NCBI RefSeq assembly: GCF_900142825.1
Contig: NZ_FRCH01000001.1
Span: 558,001 to 622,000, forward strand
Length of the DNA stretch: 64,000 bases
Reading direction: 5' to 3'
Origin: Rhodanobacter sp. OK091
Lineage (GTDB): Bacteria > Pseudomonadota > Gammaproteobacteria > Xanthomonadales > Rhodanobacteraceae
The notes beneath the pieces are model-generated. The model saw only the letters and a program-made list of their open reading frames with translations. It was not told the DNA's origin and searched no databases. A program made the translations under genes and the position numbers. Positions 8,914 to 17,910 of this stretch are shown piece by piece (positions within the stretch are counted from its first letter, which is position 1; each line of letters opens with the position of its first letter).

Positions 8914-9471
8914 ATGCTCAATGACATCAAGACCGATGCCCAGACCCGCATGGGCAAGAGCATCGACTCGCTCAAGCACGACCTCACCCGTATTCGCACC
9001 GGTCGCGCCAGCACCGCGCTGGTGGATCACATCAAGGTGTCCTACTACGGCGCCGACATGCCGCTGACGCAGGTCGCCTCGGTGTCGCTGTCCGATGCGC
9101 GCACGATCATCATCACGCCGTGGGAAAAGACCATGGTGGCGCCGATCGAGAAGGCGCTGATGGCCTCCGACATCGGCATCACGCCGACCACCGCCGGCAC
9201 CGTGATCCGCCTCAACATGCCTGCCCTCACCGAAGAGCGCCGCAGGGAACTGGCCAAGCACGTCGGCCATGAAGGCGAGAACGCCAAGATCGCGATCCGC
9301 AACGTGCGCCGCGACGCCTTGCAGCAGGTCAAGGACCTGCTCAAGGAAAAGCTCATCACCGAGGACGACGAAAGCCGCGTCGACGACGAGATCCAGAAGC
9401 TCACCGATCGTGCGGTCAAGGACGTCGATGCCGTGGTGAAAGCCAAGGAAGAGGAGCTGATGGCGCTCTGA
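8914..9471 (+). CDS. frr: Ribosome recycling factor
   Basis: RRF splits the post-termination ribosome together with EF-G. The 185-residue product equals the E. coli length. It has the tRNA-mimic three-helix domain, with LTRIRTGRASTALVD near residue 30, the second-domain segment RTIIITPWEK near residue 65, and the C-terminal helix rich in Lys, Glu and Asp. uppS follows 25 nt later on the same strand. Confidence 0.98.
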   Translation: MLNDIKTDAQTRMGKSIDSLKHDLTRIRTGRASTALVDHIKVSYYGADMPLTQVASVSLSDARTIIITPWEKTMVAPIEKALMASDIGITPTTAGTVIRLNMPALTEERRRELAKHVGHEGENAKIAIRNVRRDALQQVKDLLKEKLITEDDESRVDDEIQKLTDRAVKDVDAVVKAKEEELMAL

Positions 9472-9496
9472 CGAGGCCATCATCCTTCCTCACTCC

Positions 9497-10237
9497 ATGA
9501 CCAAGGCCAAGGCTTCGCAGGTTCCGCGCCATATCGCCATCGTGATGGACGGCAACGGTCGCTGGGCCAAGGCCCGTCACCGCCCGCGCAGCTTCGGCCA
9601 CAACGCCGGCCGCAAGGCCGTGCGCGCGACCATCGAATCCTGTCTGCGCGAGGGCGTCCAGGCGCTGACCTTGTTCGCGTTCTCCAGCGAAAACTGGCAG
9701 CGCCCGCAGGACGAAGTGGGCGCCCTGATGACTCTGTTCGTACGGGCGCTGGACAAGGAAGTGGAAGAACTGCACGGCCACGGCGTGCGACTGCGCTTCA
9801 TCGGCGATCTCGGCGCGTTCGACGAACCGTTGCGCGAGCGCATGCAGGCTGCGATGGCCCGAACCGCCGGCAACAGCAAGCTCCAGGTGAATATCGCGGT
9901 GAGCTACGGTGGCCGTTGGGACATCGTGCAGGCCGCCCGGCAGGCCGCCGCCGCGGTGGCGCGTGGCGAACTGCGCGTCGACGAAATCGACGAGTCCAGG
10001 CTGGGCGAATGGATGAGCCTTGCCGAACTGCCTCCGCTGGACCTGTTCATCCGCACCGGCGGCGAATGCCGCATCAGCAATTTCCTGTTGTGGCAGGCGG
10101 CGTACGCCGAGCTGTACTTTACCGAGACCTTGTGGCCCGATTTCGACCAGGCTTGCCTGCGCCAGGCCATCGAAGACTATGCCCGCCGCGAGCGCCGTTA
10201 TGGCCGCACCGGCGAGCAGATCGCCACTGTTTCCTGA
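9497..10237 (+). CDS. uppS: Undecaprenyl diphosphate synthase (cis-prenyltransferase)
   Basis: UppS condenses isopentenyl-PP units with farnesyl-PP to make the C55 lipid carrier for peptidoglycan and O-antigen. The 246-residue product has the catalytic Asp18 in [13 protein letters not shown], then [20 protein letters not shown] and the [15 protein letters not shown] segment. The usual wording of the last motif has Ser/Asp-Glu where Glu-Cys appears here. The stop codon overlaps the ribosome-binding site of cdsA, so the two are translated from one mRNA. Confidence 0.97.
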   Translation: MTKAKASQVPRHIAIVMDGNGRWAKARHRPRSFGHNAGRKAVRATIESCLREGVQALTLFAFSSENWQRPQDEVGALMTLFVRALDKEVEELHGHGVRLRFIGDLGAFDEPLRERMQAAMARTAGNSKLQVNIAVSYGGRWDIVQAARQAAAAVARGELRVDEIDESRLGEWMSLAELPPLDLFIRTGGECRISNFLLWQAAYAELYFTETLWPDFDQACLRQAIEDYARRERRYGRTGEQIATVS

Positions 10238-10245
10238 GGATTACC

Positions 10246-11064
10246 ATGCTGCTTCAGCGCACCCTCACCGCCCTGGTGCTTGCACCGCTGGTGATCCTGA
10301 TCATCCTGCTGTCGTCGAACGCCGTGTTTGCGGTGATCGTCTCGGCGGCGTTCCTGGCCGCCTTGTGGGAATGGAGCCAGCTCAGCGGCTTGAAGAGCCA
10401 GCCATGGCGCATCGGCCTGCTGCTCCTGGCAACGTGCGTATTTGCATGGCTGTGGTGGGCGCGCGCCACGGCACTGACGCCGCTGTTGCTGGCAGCGGGC
10501 GTGGCTTGGTGGCTGCTGGCCTGCCTGTGGCTGCGTCATTTCGCGTTCGCCGCCGCACCCACCCGCGAGAATCTTGCGCTGAAACTGCTGGCCGGCGGGT
10601 TCGTGATCGTCCCGACCTGGGTGGCATTCACCAGCATCCATGCCCATCAGCCGCACGGCCACTGGTGGACCTTGCTCGCGCTGGTGATCGTGTGGGCATC
10701 CGACATCGGTGCGTATTTCAGCGGCCGCACGTTCGGCAAGCGCAAGCTGGCGCCGCAGATCAGCCCCGGCAAGACCTGGGCCGGCGCGTATGGTGCGATG
10801 GTGGCGGGTGTACTGGTCGCGCTGATCGGCAGTTGGCTGCTCGATGTGCGTGGTGTCCCGCTAATTGCCATCGGTTTGCTGGCGGCTGTCACGGTGGCCG
10901 TATCCATCGTCGGCGACCTGATCGAGAGCCTGATGAAGCGGCATGCCCAGGTGAAGGATTCGGGCAGCATCTTTCCCGGCCATGGCGGCCTGATGGATCG
11001 ACTGGACAGCGTGTTCGCCGCGTTGCCGGTGTTCGCCGCCGGCCTGCTGTTGCTGCACATCTAG
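10246..11064 (+). CDS. cdsA: Phosphatidate cytidylyltransferase
   Basis: CdsA makes CDP-diacylglycerol from phosphatidic acid and CTP in the inner membrane, the branch point of phospholipid synthesis. The 272-residue product has about seven hydrophobic segments and the family signature [25 protein letters not shown] near residue 230-257. TGAGGA overlapping the uppS stop is the ribosome-binding site. The stop codon TAG at 11062-11064 is inside the left arm of a long hairpin that reaches the dxr ribosome-binding region. Confidence 0.97.
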   Translation: MLLQRTLTALVLAPLVILIILLSSNAVFAVIVSAAFLAALWEWSQLSGLKSQPWRIGLLLLATCVFAWLWWARATALTPLLLAAGVAWWLLACLWLRHFAFAAAPTRENLALKLLAGGFVIVPTWVAFTSIHAHQPHGHWWTLLALVIVWASDIGAYFSGRTFGKRKLAPQISPGKTWAGAYGAMVAGVLVALIGSWLLDVRGVPLIAIGLLAAVTVAVSIVGDLIESLMKRHAQVKDSGSIFPGHGGLMDRLDSVFAALPVFAAGLLLLHI

Positions 11065-11112
11065 AGCCTGCATATGATCTCCACGCAGCTCGCGTTGTCT
11101 ATGCAGGCTCTA
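11062..11112 (+). promoter_or_regulatory. Perfect 13-bp hairpin joining the cdsA stop to the dxr ribosome-binding site
   Basis: TAGAGCCTGCATA (11062-11074) is the exact reverse complement of TATGCAGGCTCTA (11100-11112), with a 25-nt loop. The left arm begins with the cdsA stop codon. The right arm covers the only purine-rich stretch (GCAGG) in front of the dxr ATG at 11115. No T-run follows, so it is not a normal terminator. It could mask dxr translation unless ribosomes finishing cdsA open it, or it may be a DNA operator. Confidence 0.65.
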
Positions 11113-11114
11113 CG

Positions 11115-12290
11115 ATGAACAACGTCGCCGTTCTCGGCGCCACCGGCTCGATTGGCGGCAGCACGCTCGATGTCATCGCGCGCCATCCGGATCGTTTTCG
11201 CGCCACCGTGCTGACCGCGCACAGCCAGGTCGAGGCGCTGGTCGCCTTGTGTGTACAACATCGGCCACAGCTGGCGGTGATCGCCGACCCTGCCCTGGAG
11301 GCTGAACTGTCGCGCCGGCTGGCCAACGCCGGTGTGCACTGCGGGGTGGCCAGTGGCCACGCCGCGCTGACGGCCGCAGCGGCCAGCAGCCTGTGCGACA
11401 CCGTAGTAGCGGCGATTGTCGGTGCCGCGGGGCTGGATTCCACCCTGGCAGCCGCGCGCGCGGGCAAGCGCCTGCTGCTGGCCAACAAGGAATCCATCGT
11501 GATGGCCGGCCCGCTGCTGCTGGAAGCCGTAGCGGTTGGCGGCGGCGCGCTGATTCCGGTCGACTCCGAACACAATGCCATCTTCCAGTGCCTGCCCGGC
11601 GGACGACCGGACCTGCGCAAGAGCGGCGTGCGCCGGCTGATCCTGACCGCTTCCGGCGGTCCGTTCCGTGGCCGCACGCGGGCGCAGTTGACCGACATCA
11701 CACCGGAGCAGGCCTGCAAGCATCCGAACTGGGTGATGGGGCGCAAGATCTCGGTCGATTCGGCCACCTTGATGAACAAGGGTCTGGAAGTGATCGAGGC
11801 GCATCACCTGTTCGGTGCACCAGCCGAGTCGATCGACGTGGTGGTGCACCCGCAAAGCCTGATCCATTCGATGGTCGAGTACGACGACGGCTCGGTGCTG
11901 GCTCAGCTCGGCAATCCGGACATGCGCACCGCGATCGCCCATGCGCTGGCGTGGCCGGAGCGGGTCGAAGCCGGAGTGCCACCGCTGGATCTGGCCGCTT
12001 GCGCTCCGCTGCAGTTCGAGCCGCCGGACCTGACCACCTTCCGTTGTCTGGCCCTGGCGTTTCAGGCCTTGCGCGCCGGCGGCGACGCTCCGGCCGTGCT
12101 GAACGCCGCCAACGAGGTCGCGGTGGAGGCGTTCCTGGCCGGCGCGCTGCCGTTCCTGTCGATCGCCGACGTGGTCGAGGCAGTGCTTGAGGAACTGCCG
12201 GCGCAAGCCGTGGTCGATGTTCAGACCCTGCGTGAACGCGACCGTATCGCCCGTGAAGCGGCCCGTCGCGTTCTGCGCAATGCTTGCTGA
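11115..12290 (+). CDS. dxr: 1-deoxy-D-xylulose 5-phosphate reductoisomerase
   Basis: DXR converts DXP to 2-C-methyl-D-erythritol 4-phosphate, the committed step of the MEP isoprenoid pathway. The 391-residue product opens with the NADPH-binding motif [17 protein letters not shown]. It also has [13 protein letters not shown] near residue 120, the metal-site segment [12 protein letters not shown] near 150 and [19 protein letters not shown] near 215-235. In E. coli dxr precedes uppS; here it follows cdsA. The product chain links to uppS and ispA, which use IPP made by this route. Confidence 0.98.
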   Translation: MNNVAVLGATGSIGGSTLDVIARHPDRFRATVLTAHSQVEALVALCVQHRPQLAVIADPALEAELSRRLANAGVHCGVASGHAALTAAAASSLCDTVVAAIVGAAGLDSTLAAARAGKRLLLANKESIVMAGPLLLEAVAVGGGALIPVDSEHNAIFQCLPGGRPDLRKSGVRRLILTASGGPFRGRTRAQLTDITPEQACKHPNWVMGRKISVDSATLMNKGLEVIEAHHLFGAPAESIDVVVHPQSLIHSMVEYDDGSVLAQLGNPDMRTAIAHALAWPERVEAGVPPLDLAACAPLQFEPPDLTTFRCLALAFQALRAGGDAPAVLNAANEVAVEAFLAGALPFLSIADVVEAVLEELPAQAVVDVQTLRERDRIAREAARRVLRNAC

Positions 12291-12326
12291 TATTCTTGCT
12301 TCGATGACTTTCCCGTACGGTACTTG

Positions 12327-13673
12327 ATGACTCCCTTCTTCGGCTCGGCGTTCTGGTTGCTGGTCACGCTTGGCGTGCTGGTCACTTTTCATGAATTCGG
12401 CCACTACTGGGTCGCACGCCGCTGTGGCGTCAAGGTACTGCGTTTCTCGATCGGTTTCGGCAGCGCGATCTGGAAGCGGGTGGGCCGCGACGGCACCGAG
12501 TACCAGATCGCCGCGATCCCGCTGGGCGGCTACGTCAAGATGCTCGACGCGCGCGAGGGTGAGGTCGATCCTGCCTTGCGCGATCAGGAGTTCACCGGCA
12601 AGTCGGTATGGAAACGCATCGCCATCGTCGCTGCCGGCCCGGGTTTCAATCTGATCTTCACCGTCGCCGCGTTCTGGCTGATGTTCATGCTCGGCCGACC
12701 GGACGTGGCGCCCATCGTGACGGCCGCACCGCAGAGCATGGCCGCCGAGGCCGGTATCCGGACCGGTGATCGCATTCTCAGCATCGATGGTCGGACGGTG
12801 GACACGTTCACCGACGCGATGGACGCGGTGGTCAATTCGCTGCTGGGGCGGGCCCCGCTGCCGCTCGTCGTACGGGGCAACGATGGTCGTTCGCGGCAAC
12901 TGGTGCTGCCGCTGGACCAGCTGCCTGCCGGCCAGCCCGTCGATCAGTACCTGAAGAAACTCGGTCTGGATATGGCGCCATCGCAGGCCATCGCGGCAAC
13001 CGTTCTTCCGGGCAAACCGGCAGCGCTAGCCGGCATGCAGGGCGGCGACCGCATCGTGTCGGTCAATGATCAGCCAGTAGCCGACTACTCCGTCTTCCAG
13101 AAACTGGTGCCCGCCGAAGCCGCCAAATCGCCTCATCTGAAGCTTGCCATCGAGCGCAATGGCAAGCCGATGCTGCTGACCGTCGATGCGCGACGGGAAT
13201 CCCTGGGAGGCCAGCCCGTCAACTGGATGATCGGCGTCAACGGCCCCAGGCCCGAACTGGTCACCTTGCGCTATGGTCCGGTCAAGGCATTCGGCGCCTC
13301 GTTGCAGGCTACCTGGCGCAATGCCGCGCAGACCTTCAACCTGATCGGAAAGATGGTCAGCGGACAGGCCTCCACCAACAATCTGTCCGGCGTCATCGGC
13401 ATAGCCACGGTGGCCAATCAGTCCGCGAACATGGGTCTGTCCTGGTTCCTCAGTTTCCTGGCTTTGATGTCGCTGAGCCTGGCCATCCTCAATCTGCTGC
13501 CGATCCCGGTCCTGGATGGCGGGCACCTACTGTATTATCTTGTGGAGTTGATCAAGGGCAGTCCGGTCAGCGAGCAGACGATGATCGTCGGCCAGTACAT
13601 CGGCCTGGCGTTGCTGTTCACCCTGATGGGGCTGGCGTTCTACAACGATATCCATCGCATGCTGCTGTCGTGA
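12327..13673 (+). CDS. rseP: Site-2 intramembrane zinc protease
   Basis: RseP cuts anti-sigma factors such as RseA within the inner membrane and also degrades signal-peptide remnants. The 448-residue product has the zinc motif HEFGH at residues 22-26 in the first transmembrane helix and two PDZ domains in the periplasmic loop (around residues 115-200 and 210-300). The second active-site motif, NLLPIPVLDGGH, is near residue 390. Length matches E. coli RseP (450). ATG 12327 is preferred over the adjacent in-frame TTG 12324. Confidence 0.97.
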   Translation: MTPFFGSAFWLLVTLGVLVTFHEFGHYWVARRCGVKVLRFSIGFGSAIWKRVGRDGTEYQIAAIPLGGYVKMLDAREGEVDPALRDQEFTGKSVWKRIAIVAAGPGFNLIFTVAAFWLMFMLGRPDVAPIVTAAPQSMAAEAGIRTGDRILSIDGRTVDTFTDAMDAVVNSLLGRAPLPLVVRGNDGRSRQLVLPLDQLPAGQPVDQYLKKLGLDMAPSQAIAATVLPGKPAALAGMQGGDRIVSVNDQPVADYSVFQKLVPAEAAKSPHLKLAIERNGKPMLLTVDARRESLGGQPVNWMIGVNGPRPELVTLRYGPVKAFGASLQATWRNAAQTFNLIGKMVSGQASTNNLSGVIGIATVANQSANMGLSWFLSFLALMSLSLAILNLLPIPVLDGGHLLYYLVELIKGSPVSEQTMIVGQYIGLALLFTLMGLAFYNDIHRMLLS

Positions 13674-13756
13674 CACCCATGACCGGTGACCGCAGCATGT
13701 CGACGACACGCCAGCCCGCGCCAGCTGCAGTACGGCGCGGCGGCGTGTCAAGCAAT

Positions 13757-13776
13757 GCATTCCACCGGTGGAATGC
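13757..13776. promoter_or_regulatory. 20-bp perfect palindrome upstream of bamA
   Basis: GCATTCCACCGGTGGAATGC is its own reverse complement over all 20 bases. It sits in the 198-nt gap between rseP and bamA, about 95 nt before the bamA start. Perfect dyads of this length are typical of operators for dimeric regulators, but no regulator is identified. It could also simply be a transcript hairpin. Confidence 0.45.
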
Positions 13777-13788
13777 GGACTCTCTTTC

Positions 13789-13845
13789 GAGGCAGGGCTC
13801 GTCCCTGCCTCATGCGTTGATCGGGGTGGCCGCGCTGGCCACTCC
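13789..13845 (+). terminator. Two hairpins in the rseP-bamA gap
   Basis: The first stem GAGGCAGGG/CCCTGCCTC (13789-13811) has a 5-nt loop. The second, GGGGTGGCC/GGCCACTCC with one G-U pair (13823-13845), also has a 5-nt loop. Neither is followed by a T-run, so they may be RNA-processing or stability elements rather than terminators. Confidence 0.35.
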
Positions 13846-13871
13846 ATCGAAATAACCCAACGGAACCGACG

Positions 13872-16289
13872 ATGAAGCGTATCGCCGCGCTGATCCTGCT
13901 TGCCTCCCTCTCCGCCAATGCGTTTGCGTTCGACCCGTTCGTGGTGTCGGACATACGCATCGACGGCCTCAGCCGCATCTCCGCCGGTACCGTCTACAAC
14001 TACCTGCCGGTAAACAAGGGCGACCGGCTGACCAGCGACGAGGCCCAGCGGGCGATTCGTGCGCTGTACCAGACCAAGTTCTTCAGCGACGTGGAATTCG
14101 ACCGCGACGGCGACATCCTGGTGATCAAGGTGGTCGAAAGACCGTCGATCGCCAAGTTGACCCTGCGCGGCAACAAGGACATCAAGACCGAAGACCTCAC
14201 CAAGGGCCTGAAGGAAATCGGCCTCAGCGAGGGCGAGACCTTTGACCGGCTGGCACTGGACAACGTGCAGCAGGAACTGATCCGCCAGTATTACAACCGC
14301 GGCAAGTACAACGTGTCGGTGGTTCCGCACGTGACCCGGCTGGACCGCAACCGCGTTGCCGTCGAGATCGAGATCCGCGAGGGCAAGGCGGCCAAGATCA
14401 AGGAACTGAACATCATCGGCAACCACGCGTTCGTCGACAAGCAGATACGCGACGGTTTCGAATCCAATACCACCAACTGGATGTCGTGGTATTCGAAGGA
14501 CGACCAGTACTCGCGTGAAAAACTTTCCGGCGATCTGGAAAAGCTGCAGTCGTATTACATGGACCGCGGCTACGCCGATTTCGGTGTCGATTCCACGCAG
14601 GTGGCGATCGCCCCGGACAAGCGCGCGATGTACATCGACGCGAGCATCAAGGAAGGCGAAATCTACAAGGTTTCCGACGTCAAGCTGCTCGGCGAGCTGA
14701 TCCTGCCGGAGGCGACCATGCGCCAGATGGTCTTCATCAAGACAGGCGAAACCTTCAACCGCGGCGCGATCGAGGCAAGCACGAAGGCGATCAAGGCCGT
14801 GCTCGCCAATATCGGCTACGCCTATGCCAAGGTCACCCCGGTCCCGAAGCTGGACAAGGAAAAGCGTACTGTCGACCTGACTCTGTACGTCGAACCGGGC
14901 CAGCGCGTCTATGTGCGCCGCGTGGTGTTCGCGGGCAATACGCGCACCGAAGACAATGTGCTGCGACGCGAGATGCGCCAGCTCGAAGGTTCCTGGTATT
15001 CGCAGGCGGCGCTCGACCGCTCCAAGATCCGCCTGCAGAGACTCGGTTACTTCAAGAAGGTCGATATCGACAAGAAACTGGTCGCGGGCACGCAAGACCA
15101 GGTCGATGTCAGCGTCAAGGTCGAGGAACAATCCGCCGGCAGCATGCAGTTCGGTATCGGCTACTCGCAGTACTCCGGCATTATCCTCAACGCCTCGGTG
15201 TCGCAGAACAACCTGTTCGGCACCGGCGACAGTTTCTCGGTCAGTGGCCAGCGCAGCAGCTATCAAACCAGCATCGGCGTCAATTACTACAACCCGTATC
15301 TGACCGATAGCGGCATCGGTATCGGCTACAACGCCGCCTATTCGAAGACTGACTACGGCAATACCGATTTCGCGAACTACTCCACCAGCGCCAAGAGCTT
15401 CTCCAGCTTTCTCGGGATTCCGATCACCGAAACCGACAGCGTGCGCCTGGGCCTCGGCATCAGCACCAACAAGATCAATCTGTTCCAGGGCTACAGCCCC
15501 GCGGTACTGATCGATTACCAGAACGAGATCGGCAACAAGACCATCCACTCGTGGACCGGCACCGTCGGCTGGAATCACGATACCCGCAACGGCTACTGGG
15601 CACCGACCCGCGGCGGCCTGATTTCCGCCTCCACCGACGTCGCCCTGCCCGGTTCGACCGTGCAGTTCTGGAAGCTGTCCACCGAGATCAACCACTACTG
15701 GCCGATCGGCAAGGGTTTCGTGCTGTACCTGGATGGCCAGGTCGGCTACGGCAAGACCTATGGCAGCAATGGCATCAGCGATACGGCCTTCGATGCATTG
15801 AAGGCCAGCAGCGCAGCGCAGAATCCCGCTCACGTTCTGACGGACATGCGCCAGGACTTCCCGTTCTGGCAGAACTTCTACGCCGGCGGCGTACGTGACG
15901 TGCGCGGCTTCCAGGACAACACGCTGGGCCCGCGCATCTGCATCGACGGCAGCACGCCGGACAAAACCGGCAATTGCAGCGCGGGCTATTACGCACAACC
16001 GATCGGTGGCGCATTCAAGGTGCTCGGCACTGCCGAGTTGTACATACCGATCCCCGGCCTGAAGGACGTCAACACCGCTCGCGTATCGTGGTTTGTGGAT
16101 GTCGGCAACGCTTATAAGGATTACAAGAATTTCAGTGCGAGCACGTTGCGTGCTTCGACCGGTGTGTCGCTGCACTGGCAGGCACCGATCGGCCCGCTGA
16201 TCATCAGCTTTGCCATGCCCTTCCGCACGCAGGCCGACGACGGCCACTACGAGGAGCGGATCCAGTTCACGTTCGGCAGTCAGTTCTGA
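13872..16289 (+). CDS. bamA: Outer membrane protein assembly factor BamA
   Basis: BamA is the Omp85-family pore that folds beta-barrels into the outer membrane. The 805-residue product has a cleavable signal peptide (MKRIAALILLASLSANAFA). Five POTRA domains follow to about residue 420, then a 16-strand barrel. The lid-loop motif region is GGVRDVRGFQDNTLGPR (VRGF in place of E. coli VRGF/Y-type sequence) near residue 675. The chain ends QFTFGSQF with the terminal aromatic of the beta-signal. In E. coli skp follows; here a terminator and then lpxD follow directly. Confidence 0.98.
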   Translation: MKRIAALILLASLSANAFAFDPFVVSDIRIDGLSRISAGTVYNYLPVNKGDRLTSDEAQRAIRALYQTKFFSDVEFDRDGDILVIKVVERPSIAKLTLRGNKDIKTEDLTKGLKEIGLSEGETFDRLALDNVQQELIRQYYNRGKYNVSVVPHVTRLDRNRVAVEIEIREGKAAKIKELNIIGNHAFVDKQIRDGFESNTTNWMSWYSKDDQYSREKLSGDLEKLQSYYMDRGYADFGVDSTQVAIAPDKRAMYIDASIKEGEIYKVSDVKLLGELILPEATMRQMVFIKTGETFNRGAIEASTKAIKAVLANIGYAYAKVTPVPKLDKEKRTVDLTLYVEPGQRVYVRRVVFAGNTRTEDNVLRREMRQLEGSWYSQAALDRSKIRLQRLGYFKKVDIDKKLVAGTQDQVDVSVKVEEQSAGSMQFGIGYSQYSGIILNASVSQNNLFGTGDSFSVSGQRSSYQTSIGVNYYNPYLTDSGIGIGYNAAYSKTDYGNTDFANYSTSAKSFSSFLGIPITETDSVRLGLGISTNKINLFQGYSPAVLIDYQNEIGNKTIHSWTGTVGWNHDTRNGYWAPTRGGLISASTDVALPGSTVQFWKLSTEINHYWPIGKGFVLYLDGQVGYGKTYGSNGISDTAFDALKASSAAQNPAHVLTDMRQDFPFWQNFYAGGVRDVRGFQDNTLGPRICIDGSTPDKTGNCSAGYYAQPIGGAFKVLGTAELYIPIPGLKDVNTARVSWFVDVGNAYKDYKNFSASTLRASTGVSLHWQAPIGPLIISFAMPFRTQADDGHYEERIQFTFGSQF

Positions 16290-16313
16290 TCCGAGCCGGA
16301 AATCGGCAACCCC

Positions 16314-16345
16314 GGAAAGCGCGGCCATGCCGCGCTTTCCTTTTT
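16314..16345 (+). terminator. Intrinsic terminator of bamA
   Basis: A perfect 12-bp stem GGAAAGCGCGGC/GCCGCGCTTTCC with a CAT loop is followed by five T. It separates bamA from the lpxD operon. Confidence 0.85.
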
Positions 16346-16380
16346 CATGCCGGCGCGCTGCACGCCGCGGCGTCACCCCC

Positions 16381-16386
16381 TACAAT
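16381..16386 (+). promoter_or_regulatory. Candidate -10 box for lpxD
   Basis: TACAAT lies 24 nt before the lpxD start and just after the bamA terminator. The base stretch 17 nt upstream (CTGCAC) matches the -35 consensus only at three of six positions. Confidence 0.35.
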
Positions 16387-16409
16387 GGCGGGCAGGTTCC
16401 GGAGCAAGC

Positions 16410-17444
16410 ATGAGCGCGATCAACCACACAGTGGCCGCACTGGCCGAGCGATTCGAGCTGACGTTCAAGGGCGACGGCGCGCGTGTCATCGATGGCGTCG
16501 GCACGCTGGCCGGCGCCGGACCCAGCCAGCTGAGTTTTCTCTCCAACAGCAAGTACACCACTCAGCTGGCCGCGACTTGCGCCGGCGTGGTGGTACTGCG
16601 CGAAGAAAACCTCCCTGACTGTCAGACCTCGGCTCTGATCGCCAAGGATCCGTACGTTGCCTACGCGCGGATCGCGGCGCTGTTCGAACGGCTACCGGCA
16701 GCACCGCCGGGCGTCCACCCCACTGCCGTGGTCGCCGCCAGTGCGCGGATCAGCGGCAGCGCCAGCATCGGTCCCTGCTGCGTGATCGAGGACGGTGCCG
16801 TGATCGAGGACGGTGTGATCCTTGGCCCGCATTGCATTATCGGTGAACACTGCACAGTAGGTGCGCAATCGCGGCTGGTAGCCCGGGTCACCCTGGTCAC
16901 CCGGGTCACGCTGGGCAGGCGCGTGCTGGTGCATCCCGGCGCGGTGATCGGTTCGGACGGCTTCGGCCTTGCGTTCGATTCGGATCACGGCCGCTGGATC
17001 AAGCTGCCGCAGCTCGGCGGTGTGCGCATCGGTGACGACTGCGAGATCGGCGCCAACACCACGATCGACCGCGGTGCGCTGGACGACACCGTGCTGGAAG
17101 AAGATGTACGACTGGACAACCAGATCCAGATCGCCCACAACGTGTACGTCGGTGCGCATACCGCGATGGCCGGTTGCGCCGCGGTCGCCGGCAGCGCGAA
17201 GATCGGTCGTTACTGCATGATCGGCGGCAACGCCGGTGTGCTCGGCCATCTGGAACTGGCCGACCGGGTTACCATTACCGCCAAGAGCCTGGTCACACAT
17301 TCGATTCGCGAGCCCGGCGAATATTCTTCCGGTGTGCCGCTGCAGGACAACCGCCAATGGCGCAAGAACGCGGCACGCTTCAAACATCTGGATGAGTACG
17401 CGCGCCGGTTGTCGGCGCTGGAGAAGGACAGCAACAATGAGTGA
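16410..17444 (+). CDS. lpxD: UDP-3-O-(3-hydroxyacyl)glucosamine N-acyltransferase
   Basis: LpxD adds the second hydroxyacyl chain (N-linked) to the lipid A precursor. The 344-residue product has an N-terminal uridine-binding domain with TFKGDGARVIDGVGTL and then a left-handed beta-helix of hexapeptide repeats from about residue 105 to 300. The presumed catalytic His is in LDNQIQIAHNV (near residue 240). GGAG lies 5 nt before the ATG. The gene overlaps fabZ by 8 nt, so translation is coupled. Confidence 0.97.
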   Translation: MSAINHTVAALAERFELTFKGDGARVIDGVGTLAGAGPSQLSFLSNSKYTTQLAATCAGVVVLREENLPDCQTSALIAKDPYVAYARIAALFERLPAAPPGVHPTAVVAASARISGSASIGPCCVIEDGAVIEDGVILGPHCIIGEHCTVGAQSRLVARVTLVTRVTLGRRVLVHPGAVIGSDGFGLAFDSDHGRWIKLPQLGGVRIGDDCEIGANTTIDRGALDDTVLEEDVRLDNQIQIAHNVYVGAHTAMAGCAAVAGSAKIGRYCMIGGNAGVLGHLELADRVTITAKSLVTHSIREPGEYSSGVPLQDNRQWRKNAARFKHLDEYARRLSALEKDSNNE

Positions 17445-17910
17445 AAAAAATTCGCATCTGTCGGTACCGATCAACGTCGAGCAGATCCAGGCGCTGCTGC
17501 CGCATCGCTACCCTTTCCTGCTGGTGGATCGCGTCATCGAGATCGTGCCCAACGTCAGCGTGGTCGCGATCAAGAACGCGACCATCAACGAACCGTTCTT
17601 CCAGGGTCACTTTCCCGGCCACCCGGTGATGCCCGGTGTGCTGATCGTCGAGGCGATGGCGCAGACCGCCGGGCTGCTGACCCAGATCAGCCGCCACCTC
17701 AATGGCGACAAGGGCAGCCCGCTGTTCTATCTGGTCAAGATCGACAATGCGCGTTTCAGCGCACCGGTGGTTCCCGGCGACCAGTTACGCCTGGAGGTCG
17801 CGCAGAAACGCCTGGTGCGTGGCATGGGCCTGTTCGTGGCGCGGACCCTGGTCGACGGCAAGGAAGTGGCAAGCTGCGAACTGATGTGCGCCGCGAGGGC
17901 TGAGAAGTGA
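17437..17910 (+). CDS. fabZ: 3-hydroxyacyl-[acyl-carrier-protein] dehydratase FabZ
   Basis: FabZ dehydrates 3-hydroxyacyl-ACP in fatty-acid elongation and thereby competes with LpxA/LpxD for hydroxyacyl-ACP. The 157-residue hot-dog-fold product has [14 protein letters not shown] and the active-site motif [20 protein letters not shown] with its His and Glu. It overlaps lpxD at its start and lpxA at its end (the stop TGA shares two bases with the GTG of lpxA), a tight lipid A and fatty-acid operon. Confidence 0.98.
   Translation: MSEKNSHLSVPINVEQIQALLPHRYPFLLVDRVIEIVPNVSVVAIKNATINEPFFQGHFPGHPVMPGVLIVEAMAQTAGLLTQISRHLNGDKGSPLFYLVKIDNARFSAPVVPGDQLRLEVAQKRLVRGMGLFVARTLVDGKEVASCELMCAARAEK

Noticed and set aside
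13527-16376. 949-codon open frame on the minus strand opposite bamA
   Set aside because: bamA on the plus strand is complete and unmistakable. The long antisense frame is explained by high GC at third positions and shows no recognisable protein.
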